From contig NZ_CP081964.1 in NCBI RefSeq assembly GCF_019844075.1, forward strand, positions 2,108,001 to 2,172,000: DNA of 64,000 nt, given 5' to 3'. A program made the translations under genes and the position numbers. The notes under the pieces were generated by a model. That model ran no database searches, was not told the DNA's origin, and saw only the letters and a list, made by a program, of their open reading frames with translations. The first letter of the stretch is position 1; each line of letters opens with the position of its first letter. Shown piece by piece: positions 34,957 through 44,732 of this stretch. The stretch is from Curtobacterium sp. TC1 (GTDB lineage Bacteria; Actinomycetota; Actinomycetes; Actinomycetales; Microbacteriaceae).

Positions 34957-36858
34957 ATGAGCATGGAAGGCGTGGCCTGGAGCTCGCTGTACAAGATCTC
35001 CACCGCCAAGGACGGCAAGCACGGGATCTCACGCGAGTCCGTGCGGCGGATCATGACGTTCGCCGTGCCCTACCGGGCCAAGCTGGTGGTCTTCATCGCG
35101 CTCTCCGTCGTGGGCGCGGTCCTCGCGGTCGCGACACCGGTCCTCGCGGGCCGGGTGGTCGACGTCATCGTCGCTCGGGGCGCGCTCAGCACGATCGTCT
35201 GGCTCGCGGTCGTCATCGCCCTGGTCGCCGTGGGCGACGCGGCCGTGTCACTCGCGACGCGCTGGTTCTCGGCACGGATCGGCGAGGGCGTCATCCTCGA
35301 CCTCCGCACCGCCGTCTTCAACCACGTGCAGAAGATGCCGATCGCCTTCTTCACGCGCACGCGGACCGGCGCGCTCGTCAGCCGCCTCAACAACGACGTG
35401 ATCGGCGCGCAGCAGGCCTTCAGCGGCACGCTGTCCGGCGTGGTCACGAACCTCGTGGCGCTGATCCTCACCCTGACCGTCATGCTCAGCACGTCCTGGC
35501 TCGTGACGGTCCTGGCGATCGTGATGCTCCCGGTCTTCCTCGTCCCCGCGCGCCGCATGGGCAGCCGCCTCGCCGCGCTGCGTCGCGAAGCGGCCGACCA
35601 CAACGCTGCCATGAGCACGCAGATGACCGAGCGCTTCTCCGCGCCCGGCGCCACCCTCGTGAAGCTGTTCGGCCGCCCCGAGGAGGAGGCCGAGGAGTTC
35701 CGGGTGCGCGCCGCCCGCGTCCGCGACATCGGGGTGCGGAGTGCCCTGCTGCAGTTCGTCTTCGTCACTGCCCTCACCCTGGTCTCCGCCCTCGCCCTCG
35801 CGCTCGTCTACGGGGTCGGCGGTGCCCTCGCACTCGGTGGCCAGCTGAACACCGGCGACGTGGTGACGCTGGCCCTCCTGCTCACCCGCCTGTACGCGCC
35901 GCTGACCAGCCTCGCGAACGCCCGGGTGGAGATCATGAGTGCCGTGGTCAGCTTCGAGCGTGTCTTCGAGGTCCTCGACCTCGAGCCGCTCATCCAGGAG
36001 AAGCCCGACGCCGCCACCGTCCCCGACGGCCCAGTGGCGGTCGAGTTCGACGACGTCCGCTTCGCCTACCCGTCCGCCGACAAGGTGTCCCTGGCCTCGC
36101 TCGAAGAGGTCTCCACACTGGACACCCGAGGCGGTGACGAGGTGCTGCACGGTGTCTCCTTCCGGATCGAGCCGGGGCAGACCGTCGCGCTCGTCGGAAC
36201 CTCCGGTGCCGGCAAGTCCACGATCGCGCAGCTCCTCTCCCGCCTGTACGACGTCGACAGCGGTGCCGTCCGCCTGGCCGGGGCGGACGTCCGCGACGTC
36301 ACATTCGCCTCGATGCGGCACACCATGGGCATGGTCACCCAGGACGGCCACCTGTTCCACGAGACCATCCGGTCCAACCTGCGGCTCGCGCGACCCGAAG
36401 CGACCGAGGACGAGGTCTGGGACGCCGTCCGCCGTGCGCGGCTCGAACCGCTCATCCGGTCCCTGCCGGACCAGTTGGACACGATGGTCGGGGAGCGTGG
36501 CTACCGGCTGTCCGGCGGTGAGCGTCAGCGGATGACCATCGCGAGACTGCTGCTCGCCCAGCCGCGCGTCGTCATCCTCGACGAGGCCACCGCGGCGCTG
36601 GACTCGACGTCCGAGGCCGCCGTGCAGGCAGCGCTCAGCGAGGCGCTCGAGGGGCGGACGGCGATGGTGATCGCGCACCGGCTCTCCACCATCCGGAGCG
36701 CGGACCTCATCCTCGTGGTCGAGGACGGCTCGATCGTGGAGCGCGGGACGCACGAGGAGCTGCTGGCCGTGGGCGGGCGGTACGAGGAGCTGCACCGGAC
36801 CCAGTTCGCCGTGCAGAAGGACGTCGCGGCGGACGAGGGAGCGCTGAGCGGGAGCTAG
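34957..36858 (+). CDS. ABC transporter, fused permease and ATPase (exporter type)
   Basis: 633 aa. The transmembrane domain (about residues 40-335, six helices) is followed by the nucleotide-binding domain. Walker A is GTSGAGKST, the Q-loop lies at MVTQDGHLF, the signature is LSGGERQRM, Walker B is VVILDEATAALD and the switch histidine is in AHRLSTI. It must form a homodimer or pair with an unseen partner. A TATCCT -10 ends 7 nt before the ATG (leaderless). Likely lipid or drug export; linkage to the FabF-like gene is only suggestive. Confidence 0.9.
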   Translation: MSMEGVAWSSLYKISTAKDGKHGISRESVRRIMTFAVPYRAKLVVFIALSVVGAVLAVATPVLAGRVVDVIVARGALSTIVWLAVVIALVAVGDAAVSLATRWFSARIGEGVILDLRTAVFNHVQKMPIAFFTRTRTGALVSRLNNDVIGAQQAFSGTLSGVVTNLVALILTLTVMLSTSWLVTVLAIVMLPVFLVPARRMGSRLAALRREAADHNAAMSTQMTERFSAPGATLVKLFGRPEEEAEEFRVRAARVRDIGVRSALLQFVFVTALTLVSALALALVYGVGGALALGGQLNTGDVVTLALLLTRLYAPLTSLANARVEIMSAVVSFERVFEVLDLEPLIQEKPDAATVPDGPVAVEFDDVRFAYPSADKVSLASLEEVSTLDTRGGDEVLHGVSFRIEPGQTVALVGTSGAGKSTIAQLLSRLYDVDSGAVRLAGADVRDVTFASMRHTMGMVTQDGHLFHETIRSNLRLARPEATEDEVWDAVRRARLEPLIRSLPDQLDTMVGERGYRLSGGERQRMTIARLLLAQPRVVILDEATAALDSTSEAAVQAALSEALEGRTAMVIAHRLSTIRSADLILVVEDGSIVERGTHEELLAVGGRYEELHRTQFAVQKDVAADEGALSGS

Positions 36859-36916
36859 TCCGCCGTCTGCGGGACTACCCGGGCGACCCAGCGGCTGGTG
36901 GCACCCACGGCGTCGC

Positions 36917-37762
36917 TCACGGCGCCGGTGTGAACTGCTGGAGGCCGGTGACGCGCAGCAGGTCGAGCTTGGCGGCGTCCTCGGTGCCGGGGACCGCGGT
37001 GTAGACGACGATCCGCAGGTCGCCGCCCGGCACGGTCAGCACGTCGCAGTCGATCTCGATGGGGCCGACGGGCGTGTGCACCTGCTTGCGGCTCGCCCGG
37101 TGCTCGGCGATGCGACCGGTGTCCCAGCGGCGGTCGAACTCGGGCGACTCCCGCCGGAGCCGCGCCACGAGTTCGGCCAGGTCACGGTCGGCGGGGTACC
37201 GGCCGGACGCCTGCCGGAGGTCCGCAGCGAGGTCGCTCGAGAACTCCTCCTGGTGCTCGTCGTCCCACTCGACGCCGTCGTGTGCGTGCATGAAGTGCCG
37301 CCACACCAGGTTCCGTTCCATCCCGACGTACCGCGAGGGGTCACCGTTCAACGCCGCCCACAGGTCGTTCCACAACACGATGTCGTGCGTCGCCGTGAAG
37401 ACCGCGATCGGGACGTCGCCGAGCCGGTCGACGAGCCGCTGCACCCCGGGTGTGATGTGCCGTGGGACGACCTGGCGCGACGGGGGAGCGACGCCGGCGA
37501 CGCGGCACAGGTGGTCGCGCTCGGCCGCGGTGAGCCGGAGCGCCGTGGCGAGGGCACCGAGCAGCTGGGGTGAGGGGTTCAGCGCGCGGCCCTGCTCGAG
37601 GCGGACGACGTAGTCGACGCTCACCCCGGCGAGCGCGGCGAGCTCCTCGCGTCGGAGACCCGGGGTCCGTCGGCCGGGTCCGGCCGGCAGGCCGACCTCT
37701 TCGGGACGGACGCGGTCGCGCCAGGAACGCAACACACTCGCGAACTCGCTCATGTCCACCAT
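36917..37762 (-). CDS. XRE-family regulator with MmyB-like ligand domain
   Basis: 281 aa (or 278 from the ATG at 37753). The N-terminal HTH contains LRREELAALAGVSVDYVVRLEQGR (residues about 35-58, quoted in part). The C-terminal MmyB-type domain (about 110-275) binds fatty-acid-like ligands in known members. It is divergent from an SDR gene across 93 bp, an arrangement seen for this regulator family, so control of the SDR is likely. Convergent with the ABC gene upstream in coordinates. Confidence 0.86.
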   Translation of the reverse strand: MVDMSEFASVLRSWRDRVRPEEVGLPAGPGRRTPGLRREELAALAGVSVDYVVRLEQGRALNPSPQLLGALATALRLTAAERDHLCRVAGVAPPSRQVVPRHITPGVQRLVDRLGDVPIAVFTATHDIVLWNDLWAALNGDPSRYVGMERNLVWRHFMHAHDGVEWDDEHQEEFSSDLAADLRQASGRYPADRDLAELVARLRRESPEFDRRWDTGRIAEHRASRKQVHTPVGPIEIDCDVLTVPGGDLRIVVYTAVPGTEDAAKLDLLRVTGLQQFTPAP

Positions 37763-37803
37763 CCTCGCCCCGCGCCTCCTGTCCTTCCTGGTACTGGTGG
37801 TCC

Positions 37804-37818
37804 CACCGTCGCACGGTG
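37804..37818. promoter_or_regulatory. Operator candidate in the XRE/SDR spacer (CACCGTCGCACGGTG)
   Basis: Perfect 6-bp inverted repeat CACCGT / ACGGTG around CGC, centred in the 93-bp divergent spacer. It is the most symmetric element there and the likeliest regulator site. Confidence 0.45.
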
Positions 37819-37855
37819 CCTGGGGGAGTCAGCCACAGGGGCGGAGAGTGGGGGC

Positions 37856-38536
37856 ATGACAACGACACTCATCACCGGAGCAAACCGCAGCCTCGGGCTC
37901 GAGACCGTCCGCCGCCTGGTCGACGCGAGCCACACCGTGTACGCCGGCATGCGCGACCCCGCCACGGGCGGCGAGGCGCGGGCGCTCGGCGCCCACGTCG
38001 TCCAGCTCGACGTGACCGACCAGCACAGCATCGACGCCGCGATCGCCACCATCCCCGCCCTCGACGTGCTCGTGAACAACGCCGGCATCCTCGGGACGTC
38101 GTTCGGCGTCGACGACCTCGACGCCGCCGCGATGTCCGCTGTGCTCGACACCAACGTCACCGGCATCGTCCGGGTCACGCAGGCGGCGCTCCCGCTGCTG
38201 CGGCGGTCCGACAACCCGGTGATCGTGAACGTCGCCTCGGGCGTCGGGTTCGCCCGGTGGCTGACGACCCCCGGCCACGACGAGTACCCGGTGCCCGCTG
38301 TGCCCTACGCCGCGTCGAAGGCCGCGGTGATCGCGTTGACCGTGCAGTACGCGAAGAACCTGCCGGAGTTCCGGATCAACGTGAGCGACCCCGGGTACAC
38401 CGCCACCGAGTTCAACGGCTTCGGCGGGCACCAGACGATCACCGAGGGCACCGACGCGACCGTCGCGCTCGCGACCGTCGGGCCGGACGGGCCCACGGGG
38501 GAGTTCCACAACCGGGACGGCCGCATCGAGTACTGA
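37856..38536 (+). CDS. Short-chain dehydrogenase/reductase
   Basis: 226-aa classical SDR: cofactor loop TLITGANRSLGLETVRRL, NNAGILG, catalytic Ser in NVASGVGF and YxxxK as YAASKAAV. Acidic residue usage after the glycine loop (AGMRDPAT) suggests NADPH. Substrate unknown. It is probably regulated by the divergent XRE protein. GGAGAG precedes the ATG as ribosome site. Confidence 0.88.
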   Translation: MTTTLITGANRSLGLETVRRLVDASHTVYAGMRDPATGGEARALGAHVVQLDVTDQHSIDAAIATIPALDVLVNNAGILGTSFGVDDLDAAAMSAVLDTNVTGIVRVTQAALPLLRRSDNPVIVNVASGVGFARWLTTPGHDEYPVPAVPYAASKAAVIALTVQYAKNLPEFRINVSDPGYTATEFNGFGGHQTITEGTDATVALATVGPDGPTGEFHNRDGRIEY

Positions 38537-38570
38537 CGCTCGCTGGGCGCGGACGGTCGCGGTATCCGCT

Positions 38571-39020
38571 TCAGTCGTGCACATCGGCACCGAACCCCGG
38601 CCCGGGGCGCATCATCCATCCCTCCGGGTCGGGGAGCGGACGGAACCCGAACCGTTCGTACAGGCCGTGGGCGTCGGCGGTGAAGAGCGCGAACCGCTTG
38701 AGGCCGAGCGGCTCGATCGCCTCGGTCACGCCCTGCACGAGGGCGACGCCGACGCCGCGGCCACGAGCGTCGGGATCGACGAACACGTCGGCCAGCCAGC
38801 CGAACGTCACCCCGTCGGTGATCACCCGGGCGTACCCGAGCTGCGCACCCGTCGCGGTGTCGTACACGCCGAAGTTGCGGGACCCGGCGATGATCGCGTC
38901 CTGGGTGGCTCGACTGCGACCCCGTGCCCAGTAGGACTGCTCGCTGAGCCAGCGGTGCACGCGGTCGACGTCGAGGTCGGCGGGGTCGGCGGAGAAGTGC
39001 AGTGCGGTCGGTTCGTCCAT
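38571..39020 (-). CDS. GNAT-family N-acetyltransferase
   Basis: 149 aa from ATG 39020. The acetyl-CoA pyrophosphate loop is FVDPDARGRGVGVALVQGV and the C-terminal ALFTADAHGLYERFGFRPL is the usual GNAT motif B. Acceptor unknown. Convergent with the SDR gene, divergent from the alcohol dehydrogenase. Confidence 0.86.
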   Translation of the reverse strand: MDEPTALHFSADPADLDVDRVHRWLSEQSYWARGRSRATQDAIIAGSRNFGVYDTATGAQLGYARVITDGVTFGWLADVFVDPDARGRGVGVALVQGVTEAIEPLGLKRFALFTADAHGLYERFGFRPLPDPEGWMMRPGPGFGADVHD

Positions 39021-39111
39021 CGCACCAGTGAACCGGCGGTCGCCCGCGGCGGGCAACGGCCAATCCGTCGTCTGTGGACAACACGACAGCACCGTCTGGG
39101 ACGATGGCGGG

Positions 39112-40143
39112 ATGCGCGCAGTCCAGTACGACCACTTCGGATCCGCCCCGTCGATCGTCGACCTGCCCGATCCCGTGGCGCCGGACCACGGGGTCGTCGT
39201 CCGGGTCGCTGCCACCGGAGTGTGCCGCAGTGACTGGCACGCCTGGAAGGGGCACGACGACTCCGTCTCGCTGCCGCACGTCCCCGGGCACGAGTTCGCC
39301 GGTGTCGTGACGGCCGTCGGGTCGTCGGTGACCCGCGTCTCGGTCGGTGACCGTGTGACCGCGCCCTTCGTGTTCGCCTGCGGGACGTGCCCCGAGTGTG
39401 CCGACGGCGCCACCCAGGTGTGCACGCGTCAGCAGCAACCGGGGTTCACCCTGCCCGGGTCCTACGCCGAGTCGGTCGTCATCCCGCACGCGGACGTCAA
39501 CGTGGTCGCACTGCCCGACGCCGTGGGGTTCGCGGAGGCCGCGGCACTCGGTTGCCGGTTCGGCACGGCGTACCACGCCCTGCACGCCCGAGGTCGGGTC
39601 ACGGCAGGGGAGTGGGTGGTCGTGTTCGGCTGCGGCGGCGTCGGCCTGTCGACGATCATCGTCGCGGTCGCTGCGGGTGCCCGGGTGATCGCGGTGGACG
39701 TCTCTCCGGCGGCGCTCGAACGTGCTGCGGCACTCGGCGCCGTCGCGGTGCCGATGGACGCGGAGGCCGTCGCAGCGATCCGCGCCCGGACCGACGGCGG
39801 AGCACACGTCTCGGTGGACGCGTTCGGCAGCCGCGCGACGTCCGTCGCAGCGGTGGCGTCCCTGCGCCCCCGGGGCCGTCACGTGCAGGTCGGCCTGCTG
39901 CTCGACGACGAAGCAGAACCGGCCATCCCGATGGGGCACGTGATCGCCGACGAGCTCGAACTGCTCGGCAGCCACGGGATCTCGGTCGGGGAGTACGCCG
40001 CCATGCTCGCCGACGTCGTCACGGGCACGCTGCGTCCGGACGAATCGATCGGCCGGACCATCGGCTTCGACGACCTGCCGGACGCCATCGTGGCGATGGA
40101 TCGTCCCGCCACGTCGGCCGGGATGACCGTCGCCGTCTTCTAG
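39112..40143 (+). CDS. Zinc-dependent alcohol dehydrogenase
   Basis: 343-aa MDR. Catalytic zinc ligands: Cys in TGVCRSDWHAW, HE in VPGHEFAG and a Cys in LGCRFGTAYHAL. The structural zinc site is CGTCPECADGATQVC, intact. The nucleotide fold starts VVVFGCGGVGLSTIIV and its strand-2 aspartate (IAVDVS) implies NAD. Substrate unknown. The stop TAG shares CTAG with the stop of the convergent downstream gene. Confidence 0.92.
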   Translation: MRAVQYDHFGSAPSIVDLPDPVAPDHGVVVRVAATGVCRSDWHAWKGHDDSVSLPHVPGHEFAGVVTAVGSSVTRVSVGDRVTAPFVFACGTCPECADGATQVCTRQQQPGFTLPGSYAESVVIPHADVNVVALPDAVGFAEAAALGCRFGTAYHALHARGRVTAGEWVVVFGCGGVGLSTIIVAVAAGARVIAVDVSPAALERAAALGAVAVPMDAEAVAAIRARTDGGAHVSVDAFGSRATSVAAVASLRPRGRHVQVGLLLDDEAEPAIPMGHVIADELELLGSHGISVGEYAAMLADVVTGTLRPDESIGRTIGFDDLPDAIVAMDRPATSAGMTVAVF

Positions 40144-40766
40144 CCGTCCGCGCTGACGCGGAGCAGCTGCACGGTGGCGTACCGGACGGCGTCCGATGCC
40201 TCGCGCAGGTCGTGGTCGAGCTGCATCGCGATCTGCTCGTCGGTCCACACCGCACCGGCCTCGACGGCGTCGAGGGGGTGCAGGGGCCGCTCCGGTCGGT
40301 TCGCCCAGTCCGCCAGGTGCGTCGTGCGGTCGTCGCTCAGGGGGACACCCAGTGCGGCGTCGGGGTCGCGGTGGGCGCGGTGCGCCTCTGCCACGACCGT
40401 GTCGATGTCGATCGGGGGAGTCAGCCCTGAGATCCGGTAGCGGTCGGCGACCTCCTGCCACCACTCGGTCGCCCGTCGCAGGTGCCCCTCGGCTCGACGG
40501 ACCATCTGATCGGTGATGTCGGCCTCGTGCTCAGCGTCGGTCTCGGCCGTCAGGAAGCCGTCCGAGTACCCGAGGACCCCGACGAGGTCGTCGGCTTCGG
40601 ACCGGAGCAGTGGACGTGCGCCGTCCTCGATCGAGTCGACGGTCGCGGCGTCCCAGCGCCAGCCGCGCAGCCGCATCCGGAGGGCCAGGTCGTCAGGATC
40701 GGAACCGGCCAGTCGTTCGCGGACGCCCCGGAGGTTCCGGCCGATCTGGGCATCGGTGAGTGTCAT
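40140..40766 (-). CDS. HTH-containing hypothetical protein
   Basis: 208 aa. Residues 5-75 look like a divergent XRE-type helix-turn-helix (AQIGRNLRGVRERL, then a second helix pair ending VLGYSDGFL). The C-terminal 120 residues are acidic and helical with a DRTTHLADWANRPERPLHP segment I do not recognise. No ligand or partner is evident. Its stop overlaps that of the ADH gene (shared CTAG) and it is the last intact gene before dif. Confidence 0.65.
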   Translation of the reverse strand: MTLTDAQIGRNLRGVRERLAGSDPDDLALRMRLRGWRWDAATVDSIEDGARPLLRSEADDLVGVLGYSDGFLTAETDAEHEADITDQMVRRAEGHLRRATEWWQEVADRYRISGLTPPIDIDTVVAEAHRAHRDPDAALGVPLSDDRTTHLADWANRPERPLHPLDAVEAGAVWTDEQIAMQLDHDLREASDAVRYATVQLLRVSADG

Positions 40767-40808
40767 GGCGACGACGCTACGCAGGCGACGCCGTCGGCGT
40801 CTCGGCGG

Positions 40809-40919
40809 TCACCGCGTCGTCGGACGGTACACCAGCCCGAGCGCACCGTCGGAGTCGGCACGACGACCAGCCACGAAACCGTCCAGCGACATCGACATCT
40901 TCAGCACGAGTTCACGCAC
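40809..40919 (-). pseudogene. Remnant of a dihydrofolate-reductase-family (RibD C-terminal) gene
   Basis: The 36-residue open frame starts MRELVLKMSMSLDGFVAGRR, the near-universal N-terminus of DHFR-family/RibD_C proteins, and ends GALGLVYRPTTR, which resembles their C-terminal strand. The roughly 130-150 residues between are gone, so this looks like an in-frame internal deletion. It lies 23 bp from the dif site. Confidence 0.6.
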
Positions 40920-40941
40920 GGGGAGCACCTGTCCGGATCTG

Positions 40942-40969
40942 AGTTGACATAATATGCATTATCGGCGCA
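40942..40969 (-). other. dif: Probable chromosomal dif site (XerCD target)
   Basis: Read on the minus strand, the 28-mer has the XerC arm GCGCCGATAAT, central GCATAT-type spacer and the XerD arm ATTATGTCAA. It matches the actinobacterial dif consensus as I recall it at about 25 of 28 positions. It is a sharp AT-rich island in 70 percent GC DNA, is intergenic, and lies where gene orientation switches. FtsK-directed XerC/XerD would resolve chromosome dimers here. Confidence 0.82.
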
Positions 40970-40993
40970 CACGTAACAAGCGGAGCGAGGACT

Positions 40994-41048
40994 CCGTGAG
41001 CAGAAAAGGTCGGGTCCCCATTCGGGATCCGACCTCTTCTGCTCACGG
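40994..41048. repeat. Long hairpin, GTGAGCAG family, copy 2 (beside dif)
   Basis: 25-nt arms (40994-41018 and 41024-41048) with two imperfect pairs around a 5-nt loop. The arm reads CCGTGAGCAGAAAAGG and then TCGGGTCCC, matching copy 1 at 20880-20930. It may terminate the small acidic gene whose stop lies 24 bp away. Confidence 0.75.
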
Positions 41049-41071
41049 AACGACATCGTCCGGAGACGACC

Positions 41072-41227
41072 TCAGTCCACAGACTCGTGCGGGACGTCGT
41101 CCTTGTCGATCTCGAGCGCGGCCGATTCCTCACCCTGCTCGTGCAGGTCGGCCTGGTCGGTGTCCGGCTGCTCCGGCGTCTCGCTCTGGGTGGTCTCTTC
41201 GGCTGGGTCGGGCTGGCTGTAGCTCAT
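41072..41227 (-). CDS. Small acidic hypothetical protein
   Basis: 51 aa, starting MSYSQPDPAEETTQSETPEQ and ending DKDDVPHESVD. It is strongly acidic and Gln/Glu/Pro/Thr-rich, unlike the Arg/Ala-rich translations of spurious frames here, which is why I keep it. No clear ribosome site. Probably intrinsically disordered. It is the first gene on the right side of dif. Confidence 0.5.
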   Translation of the reverse strand: MSYSQPDPAEETTQSETPEQPDTDQADLHEQGEESAALEIDKDDVPHESVD

Positions 41228-41291
41228 GCGCCGGACGGTACGCCGACCGCGCTGAGGGCGCACGCGGAGATTTGCGGATGCCCCGTGGACA

Positions 41292-41331
41292 GACGGGAGG
41301 CGCGTGGCGATGCCGCCACGCGCCTCCCGTC
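41292..41331. terminator. GACGGGAGGC hairpin family member, 18-bp stem
   Basis: Perfect arms 41292-41309 and 41314-41331 around ATGC. It lies 16 nt after the stop of the DUF4190 gene (minus strand) and is the cleanest member of the family. Confidence 0.7.
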
Positions 41332-41346
41332 GGCAGTCGACTGGGC

Positions 41347-41652
41347 TCAGTTCGTCACTGCCGGCACGACGATGGCCAGCGCGATGATGATGAAGACGAT
41401 CGACAGCACGAGGCCGATCACGCTCAGGATGATCGCGGCGAGCACCATGCCGCGGGTACCGACACCGCGACGACGCGCGACGATGCCGAGGATGAGGCCG
41501 ATGATGCTGGCGATGAGTCCGATCCACACGAAGAGGAACGAGAAGACGACCCCGACGATGCCGAGGACGAGCGCGCCGATGGCGAGGCCGTTGCCACCGC
41601 TCGTGGCGGGCGCCGAACCGTTCTGAGCGGGCGGGTATCCGTTCGTGGACAT
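41347..41652 (-). CDS. DUF4190-family membrane protein
   Basis: 101 aa. A short Gly/Ser/Pro-rich N-terminus (about 22 residues) is followed by two long hydrophobic helices (LAIGALVLGIVGVVFSFLFVWIGLIAS and GMVLAAIILSVIGLVLSIVF, quoted in part) with a basic loop ARRRGVGTR between. GAAGGAG precedes the ATG on the minus strand. Function unknown; common in actinobacteria. Confidence 0.82.
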   Translation of the reverse strand: MSTNGYPPAQNGSAPATSGGNGLAIGALVLGIVGVVFSFLFVWIGLIASIIGLILGIVARRRGVGTRGMVLAAIILSVIGLVLSIVFIIIALAIVVPAVTN

Positions 41653-41772
41653 TGGGGCTCCTTCTGATCAGGACGCCGATCCAGGCCGGGCAGCCGATCG
41701 TGAGCGTCGATCAGACGCTATCCGAAGAACACCGGCAACGTTCAGGTTCCGTCCGCGAACCTGTCCCCTGCC

Positions 41773-44166
<2,394 letters not shown>

Positions 44167-44360
44167 GTCGATCAGGGTACCGACGGGTACCGACACCGAC
44201 AAGGCGCCCCGGCACCCACCAGCAGACCCAGCACCGTGCGCACCTTCTCACCCCGTGCGCGGTTTCGCGCACCGTGCAGCGCCACAAGCGCGCACCACGC
44301 CACCAACCCTGCACCGACCGGCGGACACGGCACCGTGCGGTGGACGCAACCCACCACCGC

Positions 44361-44398
44361 ACGGGAGGCACGGGTCGAGGCCGCACCGCGCCTCCCGT
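44361..44398. terminator. ACGGGAGGC hairpin family member (end of 170-bp unit 1)
   Basis: 9-bp arms 44361-44369 and 44390-44398. It is part of the repeat unit, so it has been copied with it. Confidence 0.5.
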
Positions 44399-44530
44399 CA
44401 GCACCGTGCGCACCTTCTCACCCCGTGCGCGGTTACGCGCACCGTGCGGCGCCACAAGCGCGCACCACGCCACCAACCCTGCACCAACCGACGGACACGG
44501 CACCGTGCGGTGGACGCGCCACACCACCGG

Positions 44531-44568
44531 ACGGGAGGAACGGGTCGAGGCCGCACCGCGCCTCCCGT
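44531..44568. terminator. ACGGGAGG hairpin family member (end of 170-bp unit 2)
   Basis: 8-bp arms 44531-44538 and 44561-44568. The unit 1 counterpart has one more pair (GGC against GGA here). Confidence 0.5.
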
Positions 44569-44680
44569 CAGCACCGTGCGCACTTTCTCACCCCGTGCGC
44601 GGTTGCGCGCACCGTGCAGCGCCACAAGCGCGCACCACGCCACCAACCCTGCACCAACCGACGGACGCGGCACCGTGCGG

Positions 44681-44704
44681 CGCACGCGCACGCGCACGCG
44701 CACG
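44681..44704. repeat. CGCACG hexamer run (4 copies)
   Basis: Four exact CGCACG copies directly after the truncated third 170-bp unit. It is a probable slippage product. Confidence 0.8.
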
Positions 44705-44732
44705 CGACCGGACACGACACCGGGTGAACGGG

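Larger units (their letters stand above)
44231..44680. repeat. 170-bp tandem repeat, 2 full units plus 110 bp
   Basis: Units start at 44231, 44401 and 44571 with GCACCGTGCGCAC[C/T]TTCTC. Each full unit ends with a GACGGGAGG hairpin. Divergence is only a few bases per unit. The spacer 44167-44732 has no gene; the array fills most of it, between the uvrA-like start and the NUDIX stop. Confidence 0.85.

Noticed and set aside
40945-40969. Promoter (TTGACA followed by AT-rich sequence)
   Set aside because: TTGACA has no -10 at 16-18 bp downstream; the match continues through both XerC/XerD arms and fits dif better.
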